From positions 16,892-22,855 of the forward strand of contig DIPH01000026.1 of assembly GCA_002424045.1 (NCBI GenBank): a stretch of DNA of 5,964 bases. The letters run 5' to 3'. Position 1 is the stretch's first letter; each line of letters opens with the position of its first letter. The stretch is from Firmicutes bacterium UBA5493. Its GTDB lineage: Bacteria; Bacillota; Limnochordia; Darwinibacteriales; Darwinibacteriaceae. Both the position numbers and the translations under genes were made by a program. Under the pieces are notes generated by a model that saw only the letters and a program-made list of their open reading frames with translations, did not search any database and was not told where the DNA came from. Shown here one piece after another: positions 1 through 5,649 of this stretch.

Positions 1-1
1 G

Positions 2-1108
2 GGTGACCCAAACTATGACCTTTTTAAGCAAGCGATCCGGGTTTCGGCCAAACGTCTCTTCCCTAATTTCAGCTTTTTAGATGCACCCTTTAATCTGCAA
101 TATTATCGCCCAGGAGATGACAACACAGAAGTGGCCTACATGGGCTGCCGCACGAGGGTCATGGGCAATATCTACGATCCTAGAAAAGAAACCACAAAGG
201 GCCGTGGCAACTTAAGCTTTACCTCCATTAACCTGCCCCGCCTAGGAATTGAAGCTCGCGGATCCTTAGATCGCTTTTTTAGTCTCCTTGACAAAAACAT
301 GGACCTGGTCTTCCGTCAACTTCGCCATCGCTTCGAAATCCAAAAGCGCAAATCCGTCCACAACTATCCCTTTCTAATGGGTGAGGGGATCTGGCTAGAC
401 TCGGAGACCTTGGGCAAAGATGAAGAAATTGAGAGGGTTTTGCGCCACGGAACACTATCTGTGGGTTTTATTGGCCTGGCAGAAACCTTGGTGGCCCTCA
501 CCGGCAAACACCACGGCGAAAGCCCAGAAAGCCAACGACTAGGCCTCCGCATCGTACAGCATATGAGGGATCGCTGTGACGAAAGGTCCCAGAACGAACA
601 GCTCAACTATACACTCCTGGCTACACCAGCAGAAGGGCTGTCTGGTCGCTTTGTGCAGATGGACAGGGAGCTCTATGGCAGCATGGAAAACATTACAAAC
701 CATGCGTACTACACGAATTCCTTCCATATTCCAGTCTATTACAAGGTCACAGCCCGCCAGAAAATCGACCTAGAGGCGCCTTACCATGCCCTCACCAATG
801 CCGGCCATATCACCTATATCGAATTGGATGGGGACCCAAGCTTAAATCACTCCGTTTTCGAGGATATCGTTCTTTACATGAAAGAATCAGGAATTGGCTA
901 TGGTTCCATCAACCATCCCTTAGATCGCGACCCTACATGTGGATACATCGGCGTAATTGGGACTGTATGCCCCCGCTGCGGGCGCGAAGAGAGCAGAAGC
1001 GAACCATTTGAACGGATCAGAAGAATCACCGGTTACCTAGTGGGAACCCTAGAACGCTTCAATAATGCCAAACGGGCAGAGGTGGCGGAGAGGGTTAAAC
1101 ATGGATGA
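2..1108 (+). CDS. nrdD: Anaerobic ribonucleoside-triphosphate reductase, C-terminal part (5' end outside window)
   Basis: Class III ribonucleotide reductase reduces NTPs to dNTPs without oxygen, using a glycyl radical made by NrdG. The frame is open from base 2, so the 368 residues here are roughly the C-terminal half of a family that is usually about 700 residues. Visible motifs, in fragment numbering, are the finger-loop MGCR with the probable thiyl-radical Cys49, the conserved stretch GRGNLSFTSINLPR that follows it, TPAEGLSGRF near 207-216, and the C-terminal glycyl-radical site RITGY with Gly344. A zinc-ribbon-like region precedes it (C313, then C323-P-R-C326). The position expected for the first cysteine of a CxxC pair is Asp310, so only three of four usual zinc cysteines are seen. 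The GTG at 131 is internal and not a real start, because family sequence continues upstream of it. The stop overlaps the nrdG start, indicating one operon. Confidence 0.96.
   Translation, partial: GDPNYDLFKQAIRVSAKRLFPNFSFLDAPFNLQYYRPGDDNTEVAYMGCRTRVMGNIYDPRKETTKGRGNLSFTSINLPRLGIEARGSLDRFFSLLDKNMDLVFRQLRHRFEIQKRKSVHNYPFLMGEGIWLDSETLGKDEEIERVLRHGTLSVGFIGLAETLVALTGKHHGESPESQRLGLRIVQHMRDRCDERSQNEQLNYTLLATPAEGLSGRFVQMDRELYGSMENITNHAYYTNSFHIPVYYKVTARQKIDLEAPYHALTNAGHITYIELDGDPSLNHSVFEDIVLYMKESGIGYGSINHPLDRDPTCGYIGVIGTVCPRCGREESRSEPFERIRRITGYLVGTLERFNNAKRAEVAERVKHG
1087..1093 (+). promoter_or_regulatory. Shine-Dalgarno site of nrdG
   Basis: GGAGAGG lies 7 nt before the ATG at 1101 and inside the nrdD 3' end. 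It favours 1101 as the nrdG start over the in-frame ATG at 1065, which would add twelve residues with no family resemblance and has no such site in front of it. Confidence 0.75.
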
Positions 1109-1664
1109 TGACAAGGAAAATCTCATTCGCCTGGCTTCCCTTGTAGAAGAGTCCATTGTCGATGGGCCGGGCCTTCGCTTTGTCCTCTTTACCCAAGGGT
1201 GCCCCCATCGCTGCCTAGGCTGTCACAATCCAGAGACACATTTGCCCATTGGAGGAACATTAGTCTCCCTTGGGCAAATTGTTGCTCTTTACCAAGAGCA
1301 TATAGACTGTCGCGGTGTAACCTTCTCTGGGGGCGAGCCCTTCAGCCAAGCCAGTTCTTTGGCCAGAGTAGCCCAGGCCATCCACAAGTTAGGTGGAGAT
1401 GTCATAACCTATACGGGGTATTACTTCGAACGTCTCCAAAATCTAGGAAGTGAAGACAGCGGAATTTCCGACTTGTTAAAGGAAACGGACCTTTTAATCG
1501 ACGGTCCCTTTGTTTTGGAAAAGCGTTCTTTGGAGTCACCCTTTGTGGGAAGCACAAACCAGCGTCTAGTGGCCCTATCTCCTGCTGGCAATCGCCTTCT
1601 GGAGGATGTCCCAATCTTACCAGAAGGCCCCATGACCCTCCGTATCCAGTATAAGGTTAGTTGA
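1101..1664 (+). CDS. nrdG: Anaerobic ribonucleotide reductase activating protein (radical SAM activase)
   Basis: NrdG is a radical-SAM enzyme that uses a 4Fe-4S cluster and S-adenosylmethionine to generate the glycyl radical on NrdD. The 187-residue protein has the cluster motif C34-PHR-C38-LG-C41 (CX3CX2C), the SAM-binding SGGEP at 76-80, and a typical C-terminal part with LIDGPF (132-137) and GSTNQR (150-155). Length and motif order fit the family. The ATG at 1101 overlaps the nrdD stop (1106-1108), a classic translational-coupling arrangement that keeps enzyme and activase together. No promoter is seen between the two genes. The 3' end is followed seven bases later by a strong hairpin. Confidence 0.95.
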   Translation: MDDDKENLIRLASLVEESIVDGPGLRFVLFTQGCPHRCLGCHNPETHLPIGGTLVSLGQIVALYQEHIDCRGVTFSGGEPFSQASSLARVAQAIHKLGGDVITYTGYYFERLQNLGSEDSGISDLLKETDLLIDGPFVLEKRSLESPFVGSTNQRLVALSPAGNRLLEDVPILPEGPMTLRIQYKVS

Positions 1665-1670
1665 ATATGG

Positions 1671-1701
1671 TTATGGCCCTTCCATGCTGGAAGGGCCATA
1701 A
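1671..1701. terminator. Perfect 14-bp hairpin between convergent genes, possible bidirectional terminator
   Basis: TTATGGCCCTTCCA (1671-1684) is followed by a TGC loop and its exact complement (1688-1701). It sits between the nrdG stop (1664) and the stop of the minus-strand gene (1721), where a shared terminator is expected. There is no clear U-tract on the distal side in either direction; the plus-strand stem is followed by A residues. Intrinsic termination may therefore be weak, or the structure may act as an mRNA 3'-end stabiliser. Confidence 0.5.
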
Positions 1702-1720
1702 AAAACATCATGCCAGCCCA

Positions 1721-2257
1721 TCACATATTGACAAGATCAAGCAAGGCATCAGCCACTTCGCTAGCACTTTTCCCATTAATCCGGTATTGATGTTTGGCCC
1801 GCGTGAACGTTCTGCCAAAGTATTCCATATCGGCTCGTATGCCCTCCAAGTAGAGGTGCTCATTTTCCTCGTTGACCGGCGATTCCATAAGCTGAGAGTA
1901 ATCATCGTAAAAGGTAATCCGTTTTAGAATGTTTACCGCTCGATCCCGCAATACGATGGTGACGAGGCTTTCATCTTTCTGGATGATTCGCCAATAGAAA
2001 TCCTTCAACCCGCTTGGAGGCATCGCGATGACAAAATCATCCGCGTTCTCCGCTAGGATCTTCTGCAACACCACCCTGGTGTTCTTGCGATAGTCATGGC
2101 CTGTCCACCATTTCTCTCTTAAAAAGGTGATATGGGAGTTGAAATGTGCTTCTACCTCATGACTAAAATCAAAGAATTTGTAACCTAGTTGATCCGCTAA
2201 AAGCTCGCCAACAGTGGAAGTGCCCACACATGCCACACCAAATAACATGATCTTCAT
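1721..2257 (-). CDS. Shikimate-kinase-like P-loop protein with atypical Walker A
   Basis: The 178-residue product begins with a P-loop NMP-kinase-like fold: a beta strand MKIMLFGVAC, then the loop G7-V-A-C-V-G12-T13-S14-T15, a helix, and GYKFFDFSHEVE, which resembles the early part of shikimate-kinase-like proteins of Bacilli and Clostridia. The rest has a possible lid region around 104-130 and an amphipathic C-terminal helix. The invariant Walker A lysine (GxxxxGK[ST]) is Thr13, and the usual second Asp of the DxD after strand 2 is Ser32. Catalysis is therefore doubtful and a true shikimate kinase role is unlikely. A GGGGG Shine-Dalgarno sequence, 7 nt before the ATG, supports the start. The gene is convergent with nrdG and downstream of fic on the same strand, separated by 173 bp. 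The specific function is unknown. Confidence 0.8.
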   Translation of the reverse strand: MKIMLFGVACVGTSTVGELLADQLGYKFFDFSHEVEAHFNSHITFLREKWWTGHDYRKNTRVVLQKILAENADDFVIAMPPSGLKDFYWRIIQKDESLVTIVLRDRAVNILKRITFYDDYSQLMESPVNEENEHLYLEGIRADMEYFGRTFTRAKHQYRINGKSASEVADALLDLVNM

Positions 2258-2305
2258 CTGGTATCCCCCATCTTCTGTTTCACATGCTCGTGAATTCTAC
2301 AAGCG

Positions 2306-2333
2306 ATGGGAGTTTTCCTTTACCTACTCCCAT
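2306..2333. repeat. 8-bp inverted repeat in the gap between fic and the kinase-like gene
   Basis: ATGGGAGT (2306-2313) and ACTCCCAT (2326-2333) are exact complements around a 12-nt loop, about 50-75 bp upstream of the minus-strand kinase-like gene. It could be an operator or an RNA hairpin. It has no U-tract, so terminator function for fic is not supported. The rest of 2258-2430 shows no gene, no convincing promoter hexamers and no RNA gene. Confidence 0.3.
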
Positions 2334-2430
2334 GGACTAGGATCCCTTGCCCCTGCTCCGGTGGGCATGTAGAGCAAGGCACTGAGTGTTCCCCGTTCGG
2401 TGCAAAGGATCAGCATGCTCGCCTGCTTCT

Positions 2431-3510
2431 TTAATGCTCCAGAATATCGATGATATCGTAGAAGGCAAAGATGCGGTTTCTCCGTTTGTCATCCCCAAAA
2501 ATCTTGTTCTCCTGTGCGAGTTTCCTGATGTGCACGTTGGCCGTGTTATAGCTGATCTTCAGCGCGGTCTCTACCTCTTTGACTGTAAATATGGGTTTTT
2601 GAAACATGAACTTGATCAGATCTTCACGAATCTGGTTTTCCCGTGCGAATGTGAGCATAGAAGCGAGAAGCTCCTCTATCCTCTCGAGCTTCTCCGTGCT
2701 CTTTGTTGCTTGGCCGCTGGCTGCCTTCAAAAAGTATTCTAACCACTCTCTCCAACGAGGAGACGGTACTCTTAGATTGTTCAATAACCCATAGTATCGG
2801 TGTTTACTCTTTTCGAGTTCTTCACTGACAAAGAAGGAGGGTTCAGAAATGATTCTTTGCTCAATCAAATAGAGCGTGATTAGGATTCGGCCGATGCGGC
2901 CATTACCATCCAAAAAGGGGTGAATTGTTTCAAATTGCCCATGGATGACACCTGCGCGAATCAGGGGATCCAGATCATCGACGATCTCTGCGTTGATGTA
3001 CTCCTCAAGATTTGACATATATTTGCTGATGAGCTGTGGTTCGGGTGGAATATAGGTTGCATCCTTAATATCATTTGTTGGACCAATAAAATTCTGAATT
3101 TTCCGGTATTCACCAGGAGAACGATTTCCACCCCTGGAATCTTTCAGCAGAATGGAATGCAGTTCAAGAAAAAGGCGAGTAGAGATAGGGAGATGACGCA
3201 ACCGCTCTTTACCCACGGCAAGTGCTTCAAGATAGTTGTTCACTTCTCTTTCGTCGGTGCCCTGTTCGCCTGTGATGTTTGATTCCAAGACCTTATTAAT
3301 GGTTGTCTGGGTTCCTTCAATACGCGTAGACTGAATGGCCTCTTGCAGAGAAAAAGTCATCAACATTTCCTGGTTGATAAGCGATCGTTCGAGCATAGCG
3401 TTAAAACGTTCTATTTTCACTCGAGCGTCAATGGCCAACCGAAACAGAGAGATTTTATCTTCAGCAGTCAAGACAATGGGCAACAAATCCGGCACAAAAG
3501 GTTTTTTCAT
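2431..3510 (-). CDS. Fic family protein, self-inhibited class II, with C-terminal winged helix
   Basis: Fic enzymes usually transfer AMP from ATP to a hydroxyl of a target protein. This complete 359-residue protein has a perfect catalytic loop H197-PFLDGNGRIG-R208 (HxFx[D/E]GNGRxxR) and an N-terminal inhibitory motif S61-TRI-E65-G66 ([S/T]xxxE[G/N]). The motif before the Fic core places it in class II, in which the inhibitory glutamate is in the same chain. YIPPEP (153-158) is the usual flap/target-docking region, and residues about 290-350 (VKEVETALKISYNTANVHIRKL inside) form a winged helix-turn-helix. Length and domain order match the common stand-alone Fic proteins such as the one from Shewanella. 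AAGAGGTG about 6 nt before the ATG supports the start. No small antitoxin gene is adjacent, as expected when inhibition is built in. The target is unknown. Confidence 0.93.
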   Translation of the reverse strand: MKKPFVPDLLPIVLTAEDKISLFRLAIDARVKIERFNAMLERSLINQEMLMTFSLQEAIQSTRIEGTQTTINKVLESNITGEQGTDEREVNNYLEALAVGKERLRHLPISTRLFLELHSILLKDSRGGNRSPGEYRKIQNFIGPTNDIKDATYIPPEPQLISKYMSNLEEYINAEIVDDLDPLIRAGVIHGQFETIHPFLDGNGRIGRILITLYLIEQRIISEPSFFVSEELEKSKHRYYGLLNNLRVPSPRWREWLEYFLKAASGQATKSTEKLERIEELLASMLTFARENQIREDLIKFMFQKPIFTVKEVETALKISYNTANVHIRKLAQENKIFGDDKRRNRIFAFYDIIDILEH

Positions 3511-3552
3511 TTGCTACACCTCTTCTGAGCTAACCTTATCATACGAACCACG

Positions 3553-3583
3553 TTATTTCAAGTTTATCCAATTAGTGAAATAA
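3553..3583. promoter_or_regulatory. 8-bp dyad upstream of fic, possible operator
   Basis: TTATTTCA (3553-3560) and TGAAATAA (3576-3583) are exact inverted copies separated by 15 bp, 43-73 bp upstream of the fic start codon. The arm spacing would place equivalent faces about two helical turns apart, suitable for a dimeric regulator. The wHTH of the Fic protein itself is a candidate binder, by inference only. No convincing -35/-10 pair with 16-18 bp spacing was found nearby. The site overlaps the 3' end of the decayed gene 3564-4043. Confidence 0.3.
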
Positions 3584-4043
3584 ACAAGAGGTTTTGCTTG
3601 CGTAGTTGCAGACCGGAGCTTTGTCGCGACAGGTACAGAATGTAATCCCTCTCGCCAATCCACTCCTGGGACGGAAAGAGCTCCTTGTACTCCAGATAGG
3701 CATCGACTTTCCCAGGAGCATAGTCCAGTACTCTACGAAGATCTCCATACGGAGGGCATCGCGCTCACCAAGCCTACGGTAAATCGATCAGCTCACCACT
3801 ATATCGATTGGCCATCCCCCAGTGATCTTTAAAGCGCTCTTTGCCCGCTCGTAAAAGCTCGATGGCCTTTTCTTCAGAGCCCAAGGCCCAGAGTATTTTG
3901 AGCTTATGAGTGAGCCACTCCATGTAGATTGGTGCTCTACGAGACACTCTAGTTTCCTCATATTGCAGTAACCCCTCGTCGATCAAGACAAGCTTCCTCC
4001 GGAGCTGATCCTCTTTGGAGAAGTAGACCATCAACACATCCAT
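3564..4043 (-). pseudogene. Decayed internal/C-terminal fragment of a helical-repeat protein, probably a SWIM zinc-finger family protein
   Basis: An open frame from ATG 4041-4043 gives 89 residues ending in a TAG (3774-3776), with TPR-like helices such as ALGSEEKAIELLRAGKERF. Protein-like sequence then continues in another minus frame (TAC at 3779 onward: YRRLGERDALRMEIF) and returns to the first frame by about 3731 (VLDYAPGKVDAYLEYKELF, then PSQEWIGERDYILYLSR) until TAA at 3564-3566. Two mutually compensating indels thus break one coding region. The composition and the pattern YRRLG...YKELFPSQEW resemble the alpha-helical region of SWIM zinc-finger proteins of Firmicutes; I judge this from memory, not from a search. 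The 5' side stops at a TAG (4047-4049) next to the IS end, and the 3' side ends in unrelated-looking sequence in front of fic. Not expected to make a functional protein. Confidence 0.55.
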
Positions 4044-4053
4044 CCACTATAAT

Positions 4054-4093
4054 GGACCCAGGAATTGAGACAGGATTTTTGACAGGATAAGCG
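4054..4093 (+). repeat. Left inverted repeat of the IS3-family element
   Basis: Starts with GGACCC (4054-4059), then AGACA (4068-4072), GATTTTTGA (4074-4082) and AAGCG (4089-4093). These blocks recur inverted at the right end with offsets differing by at most about one base. The exact outer base is uncertain, because TAATGGACCC at the left and TAAAGGACCC at the right also match beyond GGACCC. Confidence 0.75.
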
Positions 4094-4138
4094 GCAACCA
4101 CTCACGAATTTAGCACAGAGGTTGAAAGGAACATATCC

Positions 4139-4738
4139 ATGGCCAAAAAGAGTATCTCACCTGAACTTAAACTGAAGATCGTCATAGAAGCCATCAAAGA
4201 AGAACGTCATATGAGCGAAATTGCCTCCGAATACGGGGTCCATACTGCTACCATTAGCCGTTGGATTCAAGAGTTATTCTCCAGTGCCGATAAGGTCTAC
4301 GCCAGCAGTAAAGCTGACAAGCAGGCCGCTAAGGAACAAGAAGAGCAAGTAGAAAACCTTTATGCACAAATTGGCCGTCTGACTACCCAGTTGGACTGGC
4401 TCAAAAAAAATCTGAAGGAATCCAGCTCCCGTGAGGAGCGTGAAGCCATGGTTGAATGGGATCTCAACCATCATCGAGATCTCAACATCAGGGCCCAAGC
4501 GGAGTTCATGGATGGTAAGGGTCGAGCCCTTGATAACGCTATCACTGAGCGCTTCTGGAGAACCCTGAAACGGGAAGACATCTATCTCAAGTAATATGAT
4601 ACGCCTAAAGCCCTGCGCATCGGCGTTGATCAATATATTCAGTATTACAACTATGAACGTACACATTCTTCGCTAGAGGGGGAGAGGCCGGCAGAGATCT
4701 ATTTCTCATATAATTCAGCGACCAAAAAAACAGCTTAA
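4139..4738 (+). pseudogene. IS3-family transposase remnant: OrfA joined to OrfB C-terminus, with a nonsense codon
   Basis: The start has GAAAGGA 8 nt upstream. Residues 1-50 contain the OrfA helix-turn-helix (MSEIASEYGVHTATISRWI), and 66-95 contain a heptad-rich segment for multimerisation. The sequence runs through the usual OrfA/OrfB junction region (SREEREAMVEWD) and then, near residues 121-124, jumps to the OrfB C-terminal motif MDGKGRALDNAITERFW. This keeps the last catalytic Glu (E137, with K144 seven residues on), but the two catalytic Asp residues are missing. A TAA at 4592-4594 interrupts the frame after IYLK. Beyond it the same frame reads the normal OrfB tail (YIQYYNYERTHSSLEGERPAEIYF) to TAA at 4736-4738. 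So there was an in-frame internal deletion of several hundred bases plus one nonsense change. The truncated 151-residue product could at most bind DNA or act as an inhibitor. Confidence 0.88.
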
Positions 4739-4745
4739 CAAGCAT

Positions 4746-4785
4746 CGCTTAAAAATCAAAAATCAGTGTCTTGACAATGGGGTCC
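4746..4785 (-). repeat. Right inverted repeat of the IS3-family element
   Basis: Read on the minus strand from 4785: GGACCC, AGACA (4771-4767), GATTTTTGA (4764-4756) and AAGCG (4750-4746). This matches the left end block by block. It contains TTGACA (4771-4776) pointing outward toward the DinB-like gene. Confidence 0.75.
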
Positions 4786-4803
4786 TTTATATCTTTCTAT
4801 ATG
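4771..4803 (+). promoter_or_regulatory. Possible IS-borne outward promoter for the DinB-like gene
   Basis: A perfect -35 hexamer TTGACA (4771-4776) lies within the right inverted repeat. The downstream candidate -10 elements are imperfect: TTCTAT (4795-4800) at 18-bp spacing, or TATATG (4798-4803) at 21 bp. IS3-type ends often carry outward -35 boxes that form hybrid promoters with flanking DNA. The following gene starts at 4827, leaving a short leader with a good ribosome site. The weak -10 limits confidence. Confidence 0.35.
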
Positions 4804-4826
4804 GATCCTTAGTTTGGAGGTTAAAA

Positions 4827-5294
4827 ATGATTGATTCTATAAATGCACAACTTGAGGATTGGAAGTACGGAAGAGACTTAATAAAGCATTTTATCACAGA
4901 ATTAGATGATATAAGCTTGGATAAGGAGTTTCCAAGAAAAAACCTAAACACAATAAGAAAACAATGTGAAGAAGTGATTCAAGTTCAAGGTTGTTATGTA
5001 GAGGCTTTAACAACAGGCTTTATTTCTTTCAACTACGCTCCACTGTCTGATATAACGAAAAGTGGCCTTATAGGCATGATGGACCAGTTAGATAATGATA
5101 TGGAGAAAAAGTTAGAGGTATATACAGGTGGGGAAACAATAGATTGGTTCGGTGAAAAGTGGCTAATTAATCGTCACTTATCTGCAATGATTGGTCACGA
5201 GCAAATGCATATCGGACAAATTATAGGTTTTTGCTACTGTATCAATATAGACATACCTAAGTATATCAAACAGACAATGGCACTTAATGATTAA
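4827..5294 (+). CDS. DinB/YfiT-like family protein
   Basis: The complete 155-residue protein has the expected DinB four-helix-bundle length and layout. EDWKYGRDLIKHFI (10-23) forms helix 1, NTIRKQCEEVIQVQGCYVEAL (41-61) helix 2, and the C-terminal metal-site helix has HEQMH (H124, H128; HxxxH), preceded by H117. DinB-superfamily members are small metal-binding proteins, some acting as thiol transferases (for example bacillithiol-dependent); the substrate here is unknown. The first metal-ligand histidine usual in helix 2 is not obvious, since that position reads EEV. GGAGG (4816-4820) lies 6 nt before ATG 4827 and supports the start. The gene is clearly more AT-rich than nrdDG and fic, and it is enclosed by mobile-element remnants, suggesting acquisition. 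The frame is intact and so probably still used. Confidence 0.82.
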   Translation: MIDSINAQLEDWKYGRDLIKHFITELDDISLDKEFPRKNLNTIRKQCEEVIQVQGCYVEALTTGFISFNYAPLSDITKSGLIGMMDQLDNDMEKKLEVYTGGETIDWFGEKWLINRHLSAMIGHEQMHIGQIIGFCYCINIDIPKYIKQTMALND

Positions 5295-5400
5295 AACGCT
5301 TAGCGTAGAAGGATTTAGTTAGAGGGCTAACAATTGGGCTTCAGGGCGCCCACTACACATAACAACGTATTTGCGCAATGATACTTTAAGTGCCCTTAAA
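5295..5400. other. Gene-free tail after the DinB-like gene with short inverted repeats
   Basis: Holds an 11-bp palindrome ACGCTTAGCGT (5296-5306), a small hairpin GTTAG/CTAAC (5318-5331, 4-nt loop) and another TGGGC/GCCCA (5335-5352). No U-tract follows any of them, so an intrinsic terminator is not supported. No coding potential is seen. It may be the trailing part of an acquired segment that carried the DinB-like gene. Confidence 0.35.
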
Positions 5401-5443
5401 CGGCAAGTACTTTTGGGGAAATTTCGGCATATACTTTTGGACA
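5401..5443. repeat. Tandem 16-bp motif, possibly a relic insertion-sequence end (IS21-like)
   Basis: CGGCAAGTACTTTTGG (5401-5416) and CGGCATATACTTTTGG (5425-5440) match at 14 of 16 positions, 24 bp apart, and are followed by ACA (5441-5443). Read on the minus strand this begins TGTCCAAAAGTA, and repeated transposase-binding motifs next to a TG...CA terminus are typical of IS21-family ends. No transposase gene from such an element is present, so it would be a solo end. Family assignment is tentative. It abuts the point where the SWIM-like N-terminal fragment loses its resemblance. Confidence 0.4.
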
Positions 5444-5457
5444 TCTTTCTGCCTTTC

Positions 5458-5646
5458 TTACCCAAGAATTGTGTCACGGTTCTTTAAACGATAGTTTTCA
5501 CTGCCTTTGACCGTAGCGTAGATCTGATTGCCTTCTCTCTTGAGCTTACGAATAGCGCCTTCTGCAAAGTAAGCAAAGCCGCGCCGCAAAATGATGTCTG
5601 TGAATACGTGTTCGAATAAGACTGCCAAAGCTTCAACCCCTTGGTT
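5458..5646 (-). pseudogene. Truncated N-terminus of a SWIM zinc-finger-type protein
   Basis: The minus-strand frame from 5646 to TAA at 5458-5460 encodes about 62 residues including VFTDIILRRGFAYFAEGAI and YATVKGSENYRL. This is the typical opening of Firmicutes SWIM zinc-finger proteins (pattern: D-ILxRGxxYxxEGxVxxL, then VxGSExYxV). The family is recognised from memory and no search was possible. Resemblance ends near 5485, before the SWIM CxC..CxH motif, and a few unrelated codons lead to the stop. There is no ATG: the frame is closed by TAG at 5647-5649. A TTG at 5626-5628 with AAGGGG 8 nt upstream could be the original start. Orientation and order fit the fragment at 3564-4043 as the other half of the same gene. 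Confidence 0.55.
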
Positions 5647-5649
5647 CTA

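Larger units (their letters stand above)
4054..4785 (+). mobile_element. Internally deleted IS3-family insertion sequence
   Basis: The element is bounded by imperfect inverted repeats of about 40 bp that share GGACCC, AGACA, GATTTTTGA and AAGCG at nearly the same offsets from each end. Inside is one transposase frame in which orfA is joined to the last part of orfB. At about 730 bp it is roughly half the usual 1.2-1.5 kb of the family, so most of the DDE domain is gone and it cannot move alone. A full relative could move it in trans if the ends still work. No clear target-site duplication is seen (flanks TATAAT on the left, TTTATA on the right). The element sits between the decayed minus-strand gene and the DinB-like gene. 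Confidence 0.85.

Noticed and set aside
364..773. Three open frames inside nrdD (minus 364-606 and 539-727, plus 576-773)
   Set aside because: Shadows of the nrdD frame.
2386..2742. 118-residue plus-strand open frame
   Set aside because: Antisense to the Fic wHTH coding region, with no supporting signals.
2431..3600. Fic toxin-antitoxin pair
   Set aside because: No small antitoxin ORF next to fic; the inhibitory motif is inside the Fic protein (S61 to G66), so a two-gene module is not expected.
4044..4795. Target-site duplication flanking the IS3 derivative
   Set aside because: Flanks TATAAT and TTTATA share AT-richness but no exact direct repeat at any consistent element boundary I tried.
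5318..5375. Integron attC-like site after the DinB-like gene (CTAACAA ... CATAACAACG)
   Set aside because: No GTTRRRY/RYYYAAC core pair in the right arrangement and the stretch does not fold as one long imperfect palindrome; no integrase nearby.
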